A DNA stretch of 59,541 nt, from contig JAPFEH010000080.1 in assembly GCA_026169195.1 (NCBI GenBank), positions 1-59,541 on the forward strand, written 5' to 3'. This document shows positions 8,310 to 16,649 of the stretch, piece after piece (positions within the stretch are counted from its first letter, which is position 1; each line of letters opens with the position of its first letter). The notes beneath the pieces were generated by a model, which saw nothing but the letters and a program-made list of their open reading frames with translations, was not told the origin of the DNA and did no database searches. The DNA is from Dysosmobacter sp. Its GTDB lineage: Bacteria > Bacillota > Clostridia > Oscillospirales > Oscillospiraceae. A program made the translations under genes and the position numbers.

Positions 8310-8858
8310 ATGGAGCGATTTTCTGTGATTGTAGGCGATATCACCGCCTCACAAGTAGATGCCATTGTCAACGCCGCCAATACCTCCTTATCGGGCGGCA
8401 GAGGGGTGGACGGCGCCATCCATGCCGCTGCCGGGCCGGAGCTGCTGGCCGAATGTCGGGAACTGGGCGGCTGCGAAACCGGAAAAGCCAAAATCACAAA
8501 AGCGTATCGTCTGCCCGCATCCTATGTGATCCACACGCCGGGCCCCGTCTGGCATGGCGGTCAGGCAGATGAGGCCGCTCTGCTCGCTTCCTGTTACCGC
8601 TCCTGTCTGGAACTGGCGGCGGAGCGAAAATTCAACAGTCTGGATTTTCCCTCCATTTCCACCGGCGCCTATGGGTATCCCCTCTCTCAAGCGGCCTCTG
8701 TGGCCCTATGGGCCATTATGGACTTCCTGCGGAAGCATGATTTCCCCCGACAGGTCCGCATGGTCTGCCATACTCCGGAAGCCGCCAACGTTTACCGGCA
8801 GATCTGGAACATGTGGTTTGCCGGCACCAAAGCCGAGCGAATGGAGACCGCTGAATAG
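8310..8858 (+). CDS. macrodomain protein, probable O-acetyl-ADP-ribose deacetylase / ADP-ribosyl hydrolase
   Basis: A 182-residue stand-alone macrodomain of the MacroD/YmdB type. These bind ADP-ribose and remove O-acetyl or protein-linked ADP-ribose. The ligand loops are intact: GDITASQVDAIVNAAN at residues about 9-24, GGRGVDGAIHAAAG with the catalytic-type GGxGVDGAIH motif, and SISTGAYGYP near residue 115. AGGAGG lies seven bases before ATG. It has its own promoter and terminator and no ADP-ribosyltransferase or sirtuin gene beside it, so it appears to be a general housekeeping enzyme. Confidence 0.94.
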   Translation: MERFSVIVGDITASQVDAIVNAANTSLSGGRGVDGAIHAAAGPELLAECRELGGCETGKAKITKAYRLPASYVIHTPGPVWHGGQADEAALLASCYRSCLELAAERKFNSLDFPSISTGAYGYPLSQAASVALWAIMDFLRKHDFPRQVRMVCHTPEAANVYRQIWNMWFAGTKAERMETAE

Positions 8859-8868
8859 CGTTTACAGC

Positions 8869-8905
8869 AAAAGCAGCGTGCGCCAAATGGCGCACGCTGC
8901 TTTTT
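8869..8905 (+). terminator. bidirectional terminator
   Basis: A 16-bp GC-rich stem (8869-8884 with 8889-8904) around AAAT with A- and T-runs on both sides. It ends both the macrodomain gene and the convergent thiamine salvage operon. Confidence 0.9.
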
Positions 8906-10086
8906 CATGGTCGGAACTCCCCGCAAATGGTGTGGACCGCCATCGCGCAAAGAGCGGTCCGCTCCTGAATGGAGGAAATGGAGACATGTTCCTCAACGGT
9001 ATGGATCTCTTCTGCCACGGCGGAAAGCGCATCCACAACCGGAATCCCGTAAGACGACAGCCACGCTCCGTCTGTTGCGGCAGGGTCTTCCCCTTCACAC
9101 GCTTTCATTCCAAGGCGGTTGGCAGCTTTCTTGACACAATCGTACAGACGTCCGCTCTCCGGTGTCCACTCCATAGCCGGAAACAGCGTACGCCATGAAG
9201 CACGGACCTGACAGCCATCCACATGCACCTGCTGTTCCAGAGAAGCAAGCTGCGTTTCCACCATCTGAAAGTCCCCTCGGGACGGCAGGCCCGCCACGCA
9301 AAAATCTCCCCGCGCCTCACCTGCCACCACACCGTTGGGACGTCCGCCGGAAATCGGCGCCACATTAAAATAGATGCCCTTTTCCATGTCATTAAAGCTG
9401 TACAGCCGTATGATCTGATGCGCCAGCTCCAGCACAGCGCTGCGTCCTTCCAGATACGCCTTCCCTGCATGCGCCTCACGGCCCTGCACCTGAATCTCTC
9501 CCAATATTACACCGCGCCGCGCTGTGATCAGCCGCAGTGCGTCTCCCTGCTGCCGGCCTCCCTCAAACACCAAAGCGCCGTCAGCGGTCTCCGCCTCTTT
9601 CGCGAAAAGCTTTCTGCCTGACTGTGATCCGGTCTCCTCGTCGCAGGTAAAAAGGAACGTCAATTCCCAAGGCGGCAGCAGCCCCAGCTCCTTGAGAATC
9701 CAAACACCGAACAGGGAAACCAGAACGCCGCTTTTACAATCCCCGGCTCCCAGCCCCCAAGCCCAGTCCCCTTCGATCCGAAACGGATGCGCAGCAGTCA
9801 TCCCCGCCGGAAAAACCGTATCCAGATGCGCTGACAGCAGCAGCTTTCCTTGCGGTCTTCCATCCGGCAGGATCCTTGCAGTTACATGCGTTCCAAGTCC
9901 CGGCTCTGTCGTCTCTTCAACCCGTGCACCCAGTTCTGCAAGCACCGGCCGGAGCAGCGCAATAACCTGTCTGTTTCCCGCCGCATTTCCGGTGCCGCTG
10001 TCCACAGCGCACAGCGCCTCCAGCAGCTTCAGCATCCGCGGCAGCACTGCTTTGGATGCCCGCAAAATCGCCTGCTCCATGCTCAT
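8905..10086 (-). CDS. M20 family metallohydrolase, last gene of the thiamine salvage operon
   Basis: A 393-residue ArgE/DapE/CPG2-type metalloenzyme. Dinuclear metal ligands and catalytic residues are visible: HLDTVFP (H87, D89), GLGAGDCKSG (D116), CDEETGS (E150, E151), and HTVEE near the C terminus; GREAHAG opens the dimerisation lid. By sequence alone it resembles glutamate carboxypeptidase. By place it follows thiY with an ATGA overlap, in an operon with thiXYZ and tenA. In Bacillus the M20 protein YlmB deacylates formylaminopyrimidine imported by ThiXYZ before TenA acts, so the same role is likely here. ATG 10080 is an alternative start. Confidence 0.88.
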   Translation of the reverse strand: MSMEQAILRASKAVLPRMLKLLEALCAVDSGTGNAAGNRQVIALLRPVLAELGARVEETTEPGLGTHVTARILPDGRPQGKLLLSAHLDTVFPAGMTAAHPFRIEGDWAWGLGAGDCKSGVLVSLFGVWILKELGLLPPWELTFLFTCDEETGSQSGRKLFAKEAETADGALVFEGGRQQGDALRLITARRGVILGEIQVQGREAHAGKAYLEGRSAVLELAHQIIRLYSFNDMEKGIYFNVAPISGGRPNGVVAGEARGDFCVAGLPSRGDFQMVETQLASLEQQVHVDGCQVRASWRTLFPAMEWTPESGRLYDCVKKAANRLGMKACEGEDPAATDGAWLSSYGIPVVDALSAVAEEIHTVEEHVSISSIQERTALCAMAVHTICGEFRP

Positions 10087-11090
10087 TCTCCAGTAAGATC
10101 CACCATGACCTCTGCCGGGTCAAACACGGATGTAATCATGCCGGCTTTGTAAAGCCAGTCGATGTTTTCCTGCCATACCGCAGCGTCTTGAGATAAGAAC
10201 GCCTTTCCTTCCTGCTCCATCAGGGGCAGCAGAACTTCAAAGCTTCTCCGCTCCACGCTTTCCGTCAAGGGGAAATTCTCTGTATTCTGATTCTCCAGAA
10301 GCAGCTTCAAGCTTCCTTCCGGATCTGCCTGCATCTCATCAAATCCTTTTTCGCAGGCCCGCAGAAACCTTGTGTACTTGTCCCTGTTTTTTTCCAGCTG
10401 GCCTTCTCCTGTCACCAGCATCAGCGCATAATAATTCGGCACGCCGCAATCCGTCACATTGATGTGATCCATGGCAAATCCCTGTTCCTCCAGCGCCGGA
10501 ATTTCATGGTTGATAAAACAGCCGTAGGTGGCGTCCACGTTGCCGGTCGTCATAGCACTCATCAGATCAAAGCCCACATCGATCAGCTCCACATCCTCCA
10601 CCGTGGCGCCGACCGTTTGAAGCATCTGTGCCACCGCCAGCTCGCCGAAACGGGTGCCGGAATACCCAATGGTCTTTCCCACCAGATCAGCAGGCTTCGT
10701 AATCTCCTTTTCCTTCAAAGACGCCACCACACTGATCGGCTCCTGCACCACTGCCCCCAGCACTTTTACAGGGACGCCCTCATTGGCTTTGGCAATGATT
10801 GTATCTTCCTGATAATAAAATCCGATATCCGCCTTTCCGGCAGCGGTCATGGTCAGAGGATCCGTGGAATTGGAGGGAAACAGCAGGTTGACCTGCAGGC
10901 CCTCCTGTTCAAAATATCCCTTGTCCATGGCTTCATACAAAAACGCATGAACCGCGTTCGGGTACCAGTCCAGCACCACATCCACAGTCTCCAGTTGAGT
11001 GCCCTCCTGTCCGGCTCCGTCCTTCGCAGGCGCAGCGCCGCAGCCTGCCAGAATCATGCAGGCCAGCATACATCCGAATATCCGCTTCAT
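10083..11090 (-). CDS. thiY: ABC transporter substrate-binding lipoprotein, thiamine-precursor type (ThiY-like)
   Basis: A 335-residue lipoprotein of the NMT1/THI5-like family. The signal peptide ends in a lipobox LAGCG with the cysteine about residue 17. The mature protein begins with VDVVLDWYPNAVHAFLYEA, the THI5-type pyrimidine-binding signature, and later GYSGTRFGELA. ThiY binds formylaminopyrimidine or HMP outside the membrane and passes it to ThiX/ThiZ. Start 11090 has AAAGGA upstream; ATG 11108 would place extra residues before the signal peptide. Directly follows thiX and overlaps the M20 hydrolase gene. Confidence 0.92.
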   Translation of the reverse strand: MKRIFGCMLACMILAGCGAAPAKDGAGQEGTQLETVDVVLDWYPNAVHAFLYEAMDKGYFEQEGLQVNLLFPSNSTDPLTMTAAGKADIGFYYQEDTIIAKANEGVPVKVLGAVVQEPISVVASLKEKEITKPADLVGKTIGYSGTRFGELAVAQMLQTVGATVEDVELIDVGFDLMSAMTTGNVDATYGCFINHEIPALEEQGFAMDHINVTDCGVPNYYALMLVTGEGQLEKNRDKYTRFLRACEKGFDEMQADPEGSLKLLLENQNTENFPLTESVERRSFEVLLPLMEQEGKAFLSQDAAVWQENIDWLYKAGMITSVFDPAEVMVDLTGE

Positions 11091-11111
11091 AAATGGATTC
11101 CTTTCCATATC

Positions 11112-11867
11112 TCAAGATTCTCCCCGCCAGCGGATCAGCCGCTTTTCCAGCAGGGACACCAGTCCAACCGCCATCATCGCCGTAACCGACAGCAGCACGA
11201 TCGGCGCAAACACTCCGGCTCCGTCCAGCTGCGTCATCATCCGGCGGGAAAAGTAGCCCAACCCGCTCTGCGCCCCCAGCCATTCGCCGATGGCCGCACC
11301 GATGATGCTCATGGGAATCGCCATCTTGACCGCCGAGAAAAAATACGGCAGCGCACAGGGAACCTTCACTTTCCGGTAGATCTGCCATTGTGTAGCCCCG
11401 TAAGTCCTCAAGAGCTCTTCCATTTCCACCTTCGCCGAGCGCAGACCATCATATACCGTGATGGTAATGGGAAAAAAAGTAATCAGGATGGTCACCAGCA
11501 CCTTGCTCCAGATCCCGTAGCCAAACCACAGCACAAACAGGGGCGCAATGGTTGTCGTCGGTATCGTCTGCGATGCCACCACTACCGGATACAGCGCCTT
11601 TTGCCAAAAGGGGCTGAGGTCCATCAGCACGGCCAGTCCCAAGCCCAGAAGCAGGGAAACCGCAAGCCCGATCAGCGTCACACTCATCGTAGCAGGCAGG
11701 TGCACCGTCAGCAAACTATCCCGCAGCTCCCAGATTTTTTTCAGGATCTGCACGGGAGTCGGCAGAATGTAGGAAGCGTTCACTTTCATCGCTCCCAGCT
11801 GCCACAGCATCAGCAAGCCCAGCAAAAAGGCCAATGCCGGCAGATTTCCTCTGCACGCACGTCTCAT
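11112..11867 (-). CDS. thiX: ABC transporter permease, thiamine-precursor type (ThiX-like)
   Basis: A 251-residue inner-membrane permease with about six hydrophobic segments. The EAA-type coupling loop is visible around EELLRTYGATQWQIYRKVKV. It belongs to the SsuC/TauC-like permeases; the neighbours (ThiY-like lipoprotein, thiamine enzymes) set its substrate as a pyrimidine precursor. Its ATG overlaps the thiZ stop in ATGA, so translation is probably coupled. Confidence 0.92.
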   Translation of the reverse strand: MRRACRGNLPALAFLLGLLMLWQLGAMKVNASYILPTPVQILKKIWELRDSLLTVHLPATMSVTLIGLAVSLLLGLGLAVLMDLSPFWQKALYPVVVASQTIPTTTIAPLFVLWFGYGIWSKVLVTILITFFPITITVYDGLRSAKVEMEELLRTYGATQWQIYRKVKVPCALPYFFSAVKMAIPMSIIGAAIGEWLGAQSGLGYFSRRMMTQLDGAGVFAPIVLLSVTAMMAVGLVSLLEKRLIRWRGES

Positions 11868-12625
11868 CCGCCCACCTGCTTTCTCAGCATATCCACCAAT
11901 CCTTCCCGCAGGGCAACGATCTCCGGATTGGCCAGATCCTGTCGGGTACGGGTCTTTCCCATAGGCACCGGAATCTCCCGCAGACTCCGGATGGGCGTTT
12001 TTTCCACAACCAGCACGCTGGAGGAAAGAAAAACGGCTTCCTCGACATCATGGGTGATAAAAAGGATCGTCTTTTTGTGGCGCCGCCACTGCTCCAGCAG
12101 CCATTCCTGCATGGAAATGCGTGTCAAAAAATCCAGTGCGGAAAACGGCTCATCCAAAAGCAGCAGGTCACTGCCCGTCAGCATGGTCCGTGCAAACGCA
12201 GCCCTCTGCCGCATTCCGCCGGAAAGCTCCTGCGGCATTTTATCGCGGCATCCGGCAAGCCCCACGTCTGCCAGAGCCTCCTCCACCAGCTCCGTCTTTT
12301 CTTTTCCGGAAAAGCCCCCGCGGATCTCCAGCGGCAGCGCCAGATTTTCGCCGATGGTCCGCCACGGAAACAGCAGATCCCGCTGCGGCATATAGCCGCA
12401 GTAGTTTTTTTGCTGCGTGATCGGGATCCCGCCTACCCGAATGGTTCCGCATTTGGGCTGCAGCAGCCCGTTGGTCATCCGGAAAATCGTACTTTTTCCG
12501 CACCCGCTGATGCCGATCACACAGTGAAATGCTCCGGACTCCACCGAAAAGGACAGCTGGTCCACAATGTCAAAGTCCTCAGATGCATATTGATAGGAAA
12601 CCCGTTCAAATTCCAGAATTCTCAT
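11864..12625 (-). CDS. thiZ: ABC transporter ATPase, thiamine-precursor type (ThiZ-like)
   Basis: A 253-residue nucleotide-binding subunit. All motifs are intact: Walker A GISGCGKST, Q-loop region CGYMPQRDLLFPW, signature LSGGMRQR, Walker B LLLLDEPFSALD and switch histidine FITHDVEEA. Start 12625 is the ATG that overlaps the tenA stop (ATGA). With ThiX and ThiY it makes a complete importer. Family alone would also allow a nitrate or taurine transporter; the operon decides. Confidence 0.93.
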   Translation of the reverse strand: MRILEFERVSYQYASEDFDIVDQLSFSVESGAFHCVIGISGCGKSTIFRMTNGLLQPKCGTIRVGGIPITQQKNYCGYMPQRDLLFPWRTIGENLALPLEIRGGFSGKEKTELVEEALADVGLAGCRDKMPQELSGGMRQRAAFARTMLTGSDLLLLDEPFSALDFLTRISMQEWLLEQWRRHKKTILFITHDVEEAVFLSSSVLVVEKTPIRSLREIPVPMGKTRTRQDLANPEIVALREGLVDMLRKQVGG

Positions 12626-13290
12626 TGCCGCAATTCCCAGGCCATGTCCCAAAAGCCCAACTCATAGCGGCTGCAATTGACAAAAATCTCCGTCAATCGG
12701 GTGATCTGCTCTCCGGACATTCCGTCTGCCAAACGATCCATCAACGCAATCAGCGCCTGATTGGTGGCGGCATAGTCCGCAGAGGCATACCCGCGGATCC
12801 ACTCTCCATAGAAGGGATGCTCCACAGCTCCGGGGATCTCTGCCAGTGCCTGTCCGATCTCTGCATAACTCCAGGAGCAGGCCAGAATCGCAGCAACGAT
12901 CTCCGCCGGACCGCCGGTATGTGCCACAGAGAGCATATAGTGTGTATAAGACAAATTGTCCAGTGCCGGCTGCACTGCAAACACCTGTTCCTCCGTGATC
13001 CCAAGGCGCTCCATATAGGCCCTGTGGATCTTCATTTCTCCATGGAGAATGGCATCCACGTTTTCAGAAAAAATCCGCATCAAAGCCGGATCTCTCGCCT
13101 TCACCACGCCCAGAGCAAAGACTCTTGCATAGTCAAAGAGATATAGATAATCCTGCAGCATAAAATGCCGGAATTTTTCTCCGTCCAGCGTCCCGTCACC
13201 GATCCCCGTCACAAACGGGTGGTGCAGACACTGTTCCCACACCGGAGCTGCCGCCTGCCGCAGCATGGCGGAAACAGACTGCTTCATCAT
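12622..13290 (-). CDS. tenA: aminopyrimidine aminohydrolase (thiaminase II) TenA
   Basis: A 222-residue TenA_C-type enzyme that hydrolyses 4-amino-5-aminomethyl-2-methylpyrimidine, a thiamine breakdown product, to HMP. The catalytic cysteine is in ILACSWSYAEIG (C138), and the conserved C-terminal glutamate is in SRYELGFWDMAW (E210). GGAGG lies seven bases before ATG 13290, which overlaps the thiD stop. Gene order thiD-tenA-thiZXY-M20 matches the published formylaminopyrimidine salvage route: import, deacylation, deamination, then phosphorylation by ThiD. Confidence 0.95.
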   Translation of the reverse strand: MMKQSVSAMLRQAAAPVWEQCLHHPFVTGIGDGTLDGEKFRHFMLQDYLYLFDYARVFALGVVKARDPALMRIFSENVDAILHGEMKIHRAYMERLGITEEQVFAVQPALDNLSYTHYMLSVAHTGGPAEIVAAILACSWSYAEIGQALAEIPGAVEHPFYGEWIRGYASADYAATNQALIALMDRLADGMSGEQITRLTEIFVNCSRYELGFWDMAWELRQ

Positions 13291-14096
13291 GCTTCCGCCT
13301 CCTTCATGTAGCCGCTTTTCAAATCGAAAAGATGATCCATGGGGCCGCGGCCCTTTCCCAGATCCAGCATCGCCTCCAATGCTCCGGAAAGGTAGGCCTT
13401 CGCCCGTTCCACAGCCGTCTCCAGCGGATAGCCCTTTGCCAGATTGGAGGCAATGGCGCTGGAAAGCGTGCAGCCGGTGCCGTGCGTGTTCGGATTTGCA
13501 ATCCGGCGTCCCCGGAACCAGCGGCCGCTTCCGTTCTGCCACAGCAAATCGTTGGCATCGTTCAAATCATGCCCGCCCTTGCACAGCACCGCGCAGCCAT
13601 ACCGCTCGCTGATGATGCGGGCAGCCGTCTCCATGTCCTCCGGCGCTCTGATTTCCATTTCAGCAAGAATCTCCGCTTCCGGAATGTTGGGTGTCACAAC
13701 TGCAGCCATCGGCAAAAGCAGGTCTTGCAGGGCGCCGATGGCGTCCGGCCGCAGGAGCTTTGCTCCCGAGGTCGCCACCATCACCGGATCTACCACGATA
13801 TGGTGCGCGCCATATCGGGCAAGCCTTTCCGCAATCACCGCAATCAGTTCCGCTGAGGAAACCATACCGATTTTGACCGCATCCGGAAAAATATCGGTAA
13901 ATACGGCGTCCAGCTGTTCTGCCAAAAAGGCAGGGGTGGATTCCAAAATATCTGTAACGCCGGTCGTATTCTGGGCAGTCAGTGCCGTGATGGCACTCAT
14001 GGCATATACGCCATGAGCCGACATGGTCTTGATATCTGCCTGAATTCCGGCGCCTCCGCTGGAATCGCTTCCAGCGATCGTCAATGCTGTTTTCAT
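13287..14096 (-). CDS. thiD: hydroxymethylpyrimidine kinase / phosphomethylpyrimidine kinase
   Basis: A 269-residue ribokinase-fold enzyme that phosphorylates HMP twice to HMP-PP. Family signatures are AGSDSSGGAGIQADIKT at the N terminus, VVDPVMVATSG in the middle and NTHGTGCTLSSAIA near the C terminus, containing the catalytic Cys loop. AAGGAGAT precedes ATG 14096. Followed by tenA with an ATGA overlap. Confidence 0.97.
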   Translation of the reverse strand: MKTALTIAGSDSSGGAGIQADIKTMSAHGVYAMSAITALTAQNTTGVTDILESTPAFLAEQLDAVFTDIFPDAVKIGMVSSAELIAVIAERLARYGAHHIVVDPVMVATSGAKLLRPDAIGALQDLLLPMAAVVTPNIPEAEILAEMEIRAPEDMETAARIISERYGCAVLCKGGHDLNDANDLLWQNGSGRWFRGRRIANPNTHGTGCTLSSAIASNLAKGYPLETAVERAKAYLSGALEAMLDLGKGRGPMDHLFDLKSGYMKEAEA

Positions 14097-14198
14097 AAAC
14101 GATCTCCTTTCCATTTACAGCATCACTTTTATAAAGCGACAGCAAGGTGGTGCCCCCAATGCAGCCGCTGAAAAAACGGTGTTTTCCTGTACCCTGTC

Positions 14199-14498
14199 TC
14201 AGTGCCGGTGCTTGGTGATTTTCTCATCAATGGTCAGGATTTCCCCTTCCGGTTCAAAAACCGTCCGGATATAGGAGGACACCTTCGATGCTCCGCTCCG
14301 GATTGCCACATGCTGACATTCCAGCGCAACGTTCATCAGCTGATCGATGCTGTCTCCCTCGATCGCCGTTTCGAAGGGACCGACTTCATACCGCAATCCG
14401 GTGCTCCTGATATAAGCGATCACCTCATCAACAATCCGAACCAGTTCCCGCTTGTCTGTCGTTTCCGGTAAAATCTGAATGGCAATGCTGGCTTTCAT
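14199..14498 (-). CDS. MTH1187/YkoF-family thiamine-binding protein
   Basis: A 99-residue protein of the small ferredoxin-like family once called DUF77. Its opening (MKASIAIQILPET) and GLRYEVGPFETAIEGD segment are typical. Homologues bind thiamine or HMP-like ligands and often sit in thiamine operons or fused in YkoF. It may chaperone or sense the pyrimidine; the exact role is not established. GGGGAGAG precedes the ATG. About 100 bases without a gene follow before thiD, the largest internal gap of the operon. Confidence 0.85.
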   Translation of the reverse strand: MKASIAIQILPETTDKRELVRIVDEVIAYIRSTGLRYEVGPFETAIEGDSIDQLMNVALECQHVAIRSGASKVSSYIRTVFEPEGEILTIDEKITKHRH

Positions 14499-14522
14499 CG
14501 TGTACTCTCCCCTTTTTCAAAT

Positions 14523-15173
14523 TCAGATGGTTTCCGAGGCTTCCTGCCAGTTCCGGATCGTCTCGTCGGTCAGAGCGCTCAATTGCTCCCACCGGCCTCC
14601 GGCGCTGTCATCCCAGACTCCCACCGTATAGAATCCCGCGCGTTTTGCTGTCTGCGCAGCAAAGAACGCATCCTCATAAACTGCGATCTTCTCCGGAGCC
14701 TGTCCCAACCGGCGGGCTGCCTCCAAGAAAACATCCGGCCGGTCTTTTCCCGCAGAAACCGCATCGCAGCTGAGGACAAACCGGAACCGGTCCAAAATTC
14801 CCAATCGCGCCAGACACTCCCGTGCCAGCGGTTCCGGTGTGGCAGTCGCCACACACATCTGCACCCCTTGCGCGTTCAGTGCGGACAAATACGCTGCCGC
14901 GCCGGATTTCAGCGGAATATCATTCCGGTAATGGCGCTCCATCACGGCGTTCATTTCCTCAGCCACGCGCTCCGGCGGGCCCGGAATGCCGAACTGCTCA
15001 ATGAACAGCGCGGCGGATTCCACCATGGTCATAGCCTTGATCCGCTCCAGTACTGCTTCTACGTGTTCCGTGATCCCCCGGGCTGCCAGATACTCCCGCC
15101 CCAGCCGCTGCCAGTACATCATGGAATCCACCAAGGTCCCATCCATGTCAAAAATAGCAAACCCTTTATTCAC
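14523..15173 (-). CDS. HAD-family phosphatase in the thiamine operon
   Basis: A 216-residue HAD subfamily IA hydrolase. Motif I is FDMDGTLVDS, motif II VATATPEPL, motif III lysine in SAGKDRPDVF, and motif IV YEDAFFAAQTAKRAG. An alpha-helical cap lies between motifs I and II. The start is a GTG at 15173 that overlaps the thiE stop; this avoids a long, unmatched N-terminal extension. HAD sequence does not fix the substrate. In plant TH2, TenA is fused to a HAD domain that dephosphorylates thiamine monophosphate, so TMP is a reasonable candidate here. No thiL is seen in the window. Confidence 0.88.
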   Translation of the reverse strand: MNKGFAIFDMDGTLVDSMMYWQRLGREYLAARGITEHVEAVLERIKAMTMVESAALFIEQFGIPGPPERVAEEMNAVMERHYRNDIPLKSGAAAYLSALNAQGVQMCVATATPEPLARECLARLGILDRFRFVLSCDAVSAGKDRPDVFLEAARRLGQAPEKIAVYEDAFFAAQTAKRAGFYTVGVWDDSAGGRWEQLSALTDETIRNWQEASETI

Positions 15174-15828
15174 AGGCCGCCACCATTTGTTCTGAAAGCG
15201 TCCGGAGCTCGGCTGCGGCACGGCCCGGATCTTCCGCCCCGAAAATCGCGGACACCACAGCCACGCCATCTACCCCGCTTCCCGCAAGCTGCATCAGATT
15301 TTCCGCCGTAATCCCTCCGATGGCCACAGCCGGAATGGACACGGCGCCGCAGATCCGCCGCAGCTGCTCCAGATCCATGGATCTGGCATTTTTCTTGGTG
15401 CTGGTGGGAAACACCGCACCAACGCCGATATAATCCGCGCCGGCCTGCTCCGCGGCCACCGCCTCTTCCACCGTTCCGGCGGAGATTCCCAGAATCTTAT
15501 CCGGACCGATGATGGAGCGGATATCCCGACCGCGAATATCGCTCTGCCCCACGTGGACGCCGTCCGCTCCGCACTGCATGGCAATTTCTACGCTGTCATT
15601 GACGACAAAAGGCACCCGATAGCGTTGACACAGTCTTTTCAGCTGTTCTGCCTCCTCTTCAAAATGCACGGCATCCAAATCCTTCTCCCGGATTTGCAGA
15701 AACGTGGCGCCGTTTTTCAGCACGGTTTCCGCCACAGATACCAGACTTTCCCCCTCCTTGAGCCACATCCGGTCTGTTACGGCATACAGCAGCATGGAAG
15801 TCCGCAGCTCATCCTTGGTAATGTTCAT
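15166..15828 (-). CDS. thiE: thiamine-phosphate synthase
   Basis: A 220-residue TIM-barrel enzyme that joins HMP-PP and thiazole phosphate to thiamine monophosphate. Recognisable motifs are LYAVTDR at strand 1, FLQIREKDL, VNDSVEIA, ADGVHVGQSD, IGVGAVFPTSTK and AIGGI near the phosphate site. The gene overlaps the upstream thiM by 20 bases. GGAGGAG lies before the ATG. Confidence 0.97.
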   Translation of the reverse strand: MNITKDELRTSMLLYAVTDRMWLKEGESLVSVAETVLKNGATFLQIREKDLDAVHFEEEAEQLKRLCQRYRVPFVVNDSVEIAMQCGADGVHVGQSDIRGRDIRSIIGPDKILGISAGTVEEAVAAEQAGADYIGVGAVFPTSTKKNARSMDLEQLRRICGAVSIPAVAIGGITAENLMQLAGSGVDGVAVVSAIFGAEDPGRAAAELRTLSEQMVAACE

Positions 15829-16636
15829 ATCGCACTCCTCCGTTCAATTCTTCTTCCGTCAAATTAAAAACCGCGTCGATCAGATCCGTCCGGAATGTCG
15901 CGTTTCCTGTGCCGTTTTTGATCCGGCGCACTTCCGCCGCTTCTCCCGCAACCCCCATCGCCGCCATTGCGCCGCAGGCCGCTTCAAAGGGATGCAGGGG
16001 ATCGGCGCCGCAGAAAGCGCCCAGCAGCGCTGTCAACATACATCCGCTGCCGGTGATCCGCGCCATGGTCGCGCACCCGTTGCGCAAAAGCGCCGTCCGG
16101 TCCCCGTCCGTTAAGATGTCGATCGGACCCGAGACCGCCACCACCGCGCCGGTCCGGCACGCCAGCAGACGGGCGGTCTCTACTGCGCGCGGGAGGCTCT
16201 CTTCCGTTACGGCATCCTCGCCGCTGACGTCAACGCCGCTTCCGGTGCGCTCCTGCATTGCCAGCGCCCGGATCTCCGACGCATTTCCCCGAATCACAGA
16301 AAACCGGACCTCTGCCAGCAGCCGTGCGCATTCCCGCCGCCGCAGCTCCGTGTTTCCGGCAGCCACGGGATCCAAAATCACCGGCCTGCCCAGTGCGTTC
16401 GCTTCTTTTCCTGCCGAAAGCATGGATGCTACCGCACCTACCGCCCCCAGATTGCACACCAGCGCCGCAGCGCTCTGGACGGCTTCTGCCGCCTCCCGTA
16501 CATCCTGCGCCATGGTGGGGGAGCCGCCGGCTGCCAGCACCATATTGGCGCAGTCGTTTACCGTGACAACATTGGTGATGCACTGAACCAGAGGCGCCCG
16601 CTCCCGCACCAGACGCAGCTGTTTTCCAAATTCCAT
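15809..16636 (-). CDS. thiM: hydroxyethylthiazole kinase
   Basis: A 275-residue ribokinase-like kinase that phosphorylates the thiazole half (THZ). The opening is strongly family-like: VQCITNVVTVNDCANMVLA then GGSPTMA. The anion-hole region RITGSGCMLTALLGAF is near residue 195. GGGAGG lies six bases before ATG. It begins 14 bases after thiW and overlaps thiE, so these genes form one coupled unit for rescuing thiazole. Confidence 0.97.
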   Translation of the reverse strand: MEFGKQLRLVRERAPLVQCITNVVTVNDCANMVLAAGGSPTMAQDVREAAEAVQSAAALVCNLGAVGAVASMLSAGKEANALGRPVILDPVAAGNTELRRRECARLLAEVRFSVIRGNASEIRALAMQERTGSGVDVSGEDAVTEESLPRAVETARLLACRTGAVVAVSGPIDILTDGDRTALLRNGCATMARITGSGCMLTALLGAFCGADPLHPFEAACGAMAAMGVAGEAAEVRRIKNGTGNATFRTDLIDAVFNLTEEELNGGVRYEHYQG

Positions 16637-16649
16637 TTCCGTCCTCCCC

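Noticed and set aside
10464-12395. 643-codon plus-strand frame across thiY, thiX and thiZ.
   Set aside because: Antisense to three well-supported genes; low-complexity His/Arg-rich translation.
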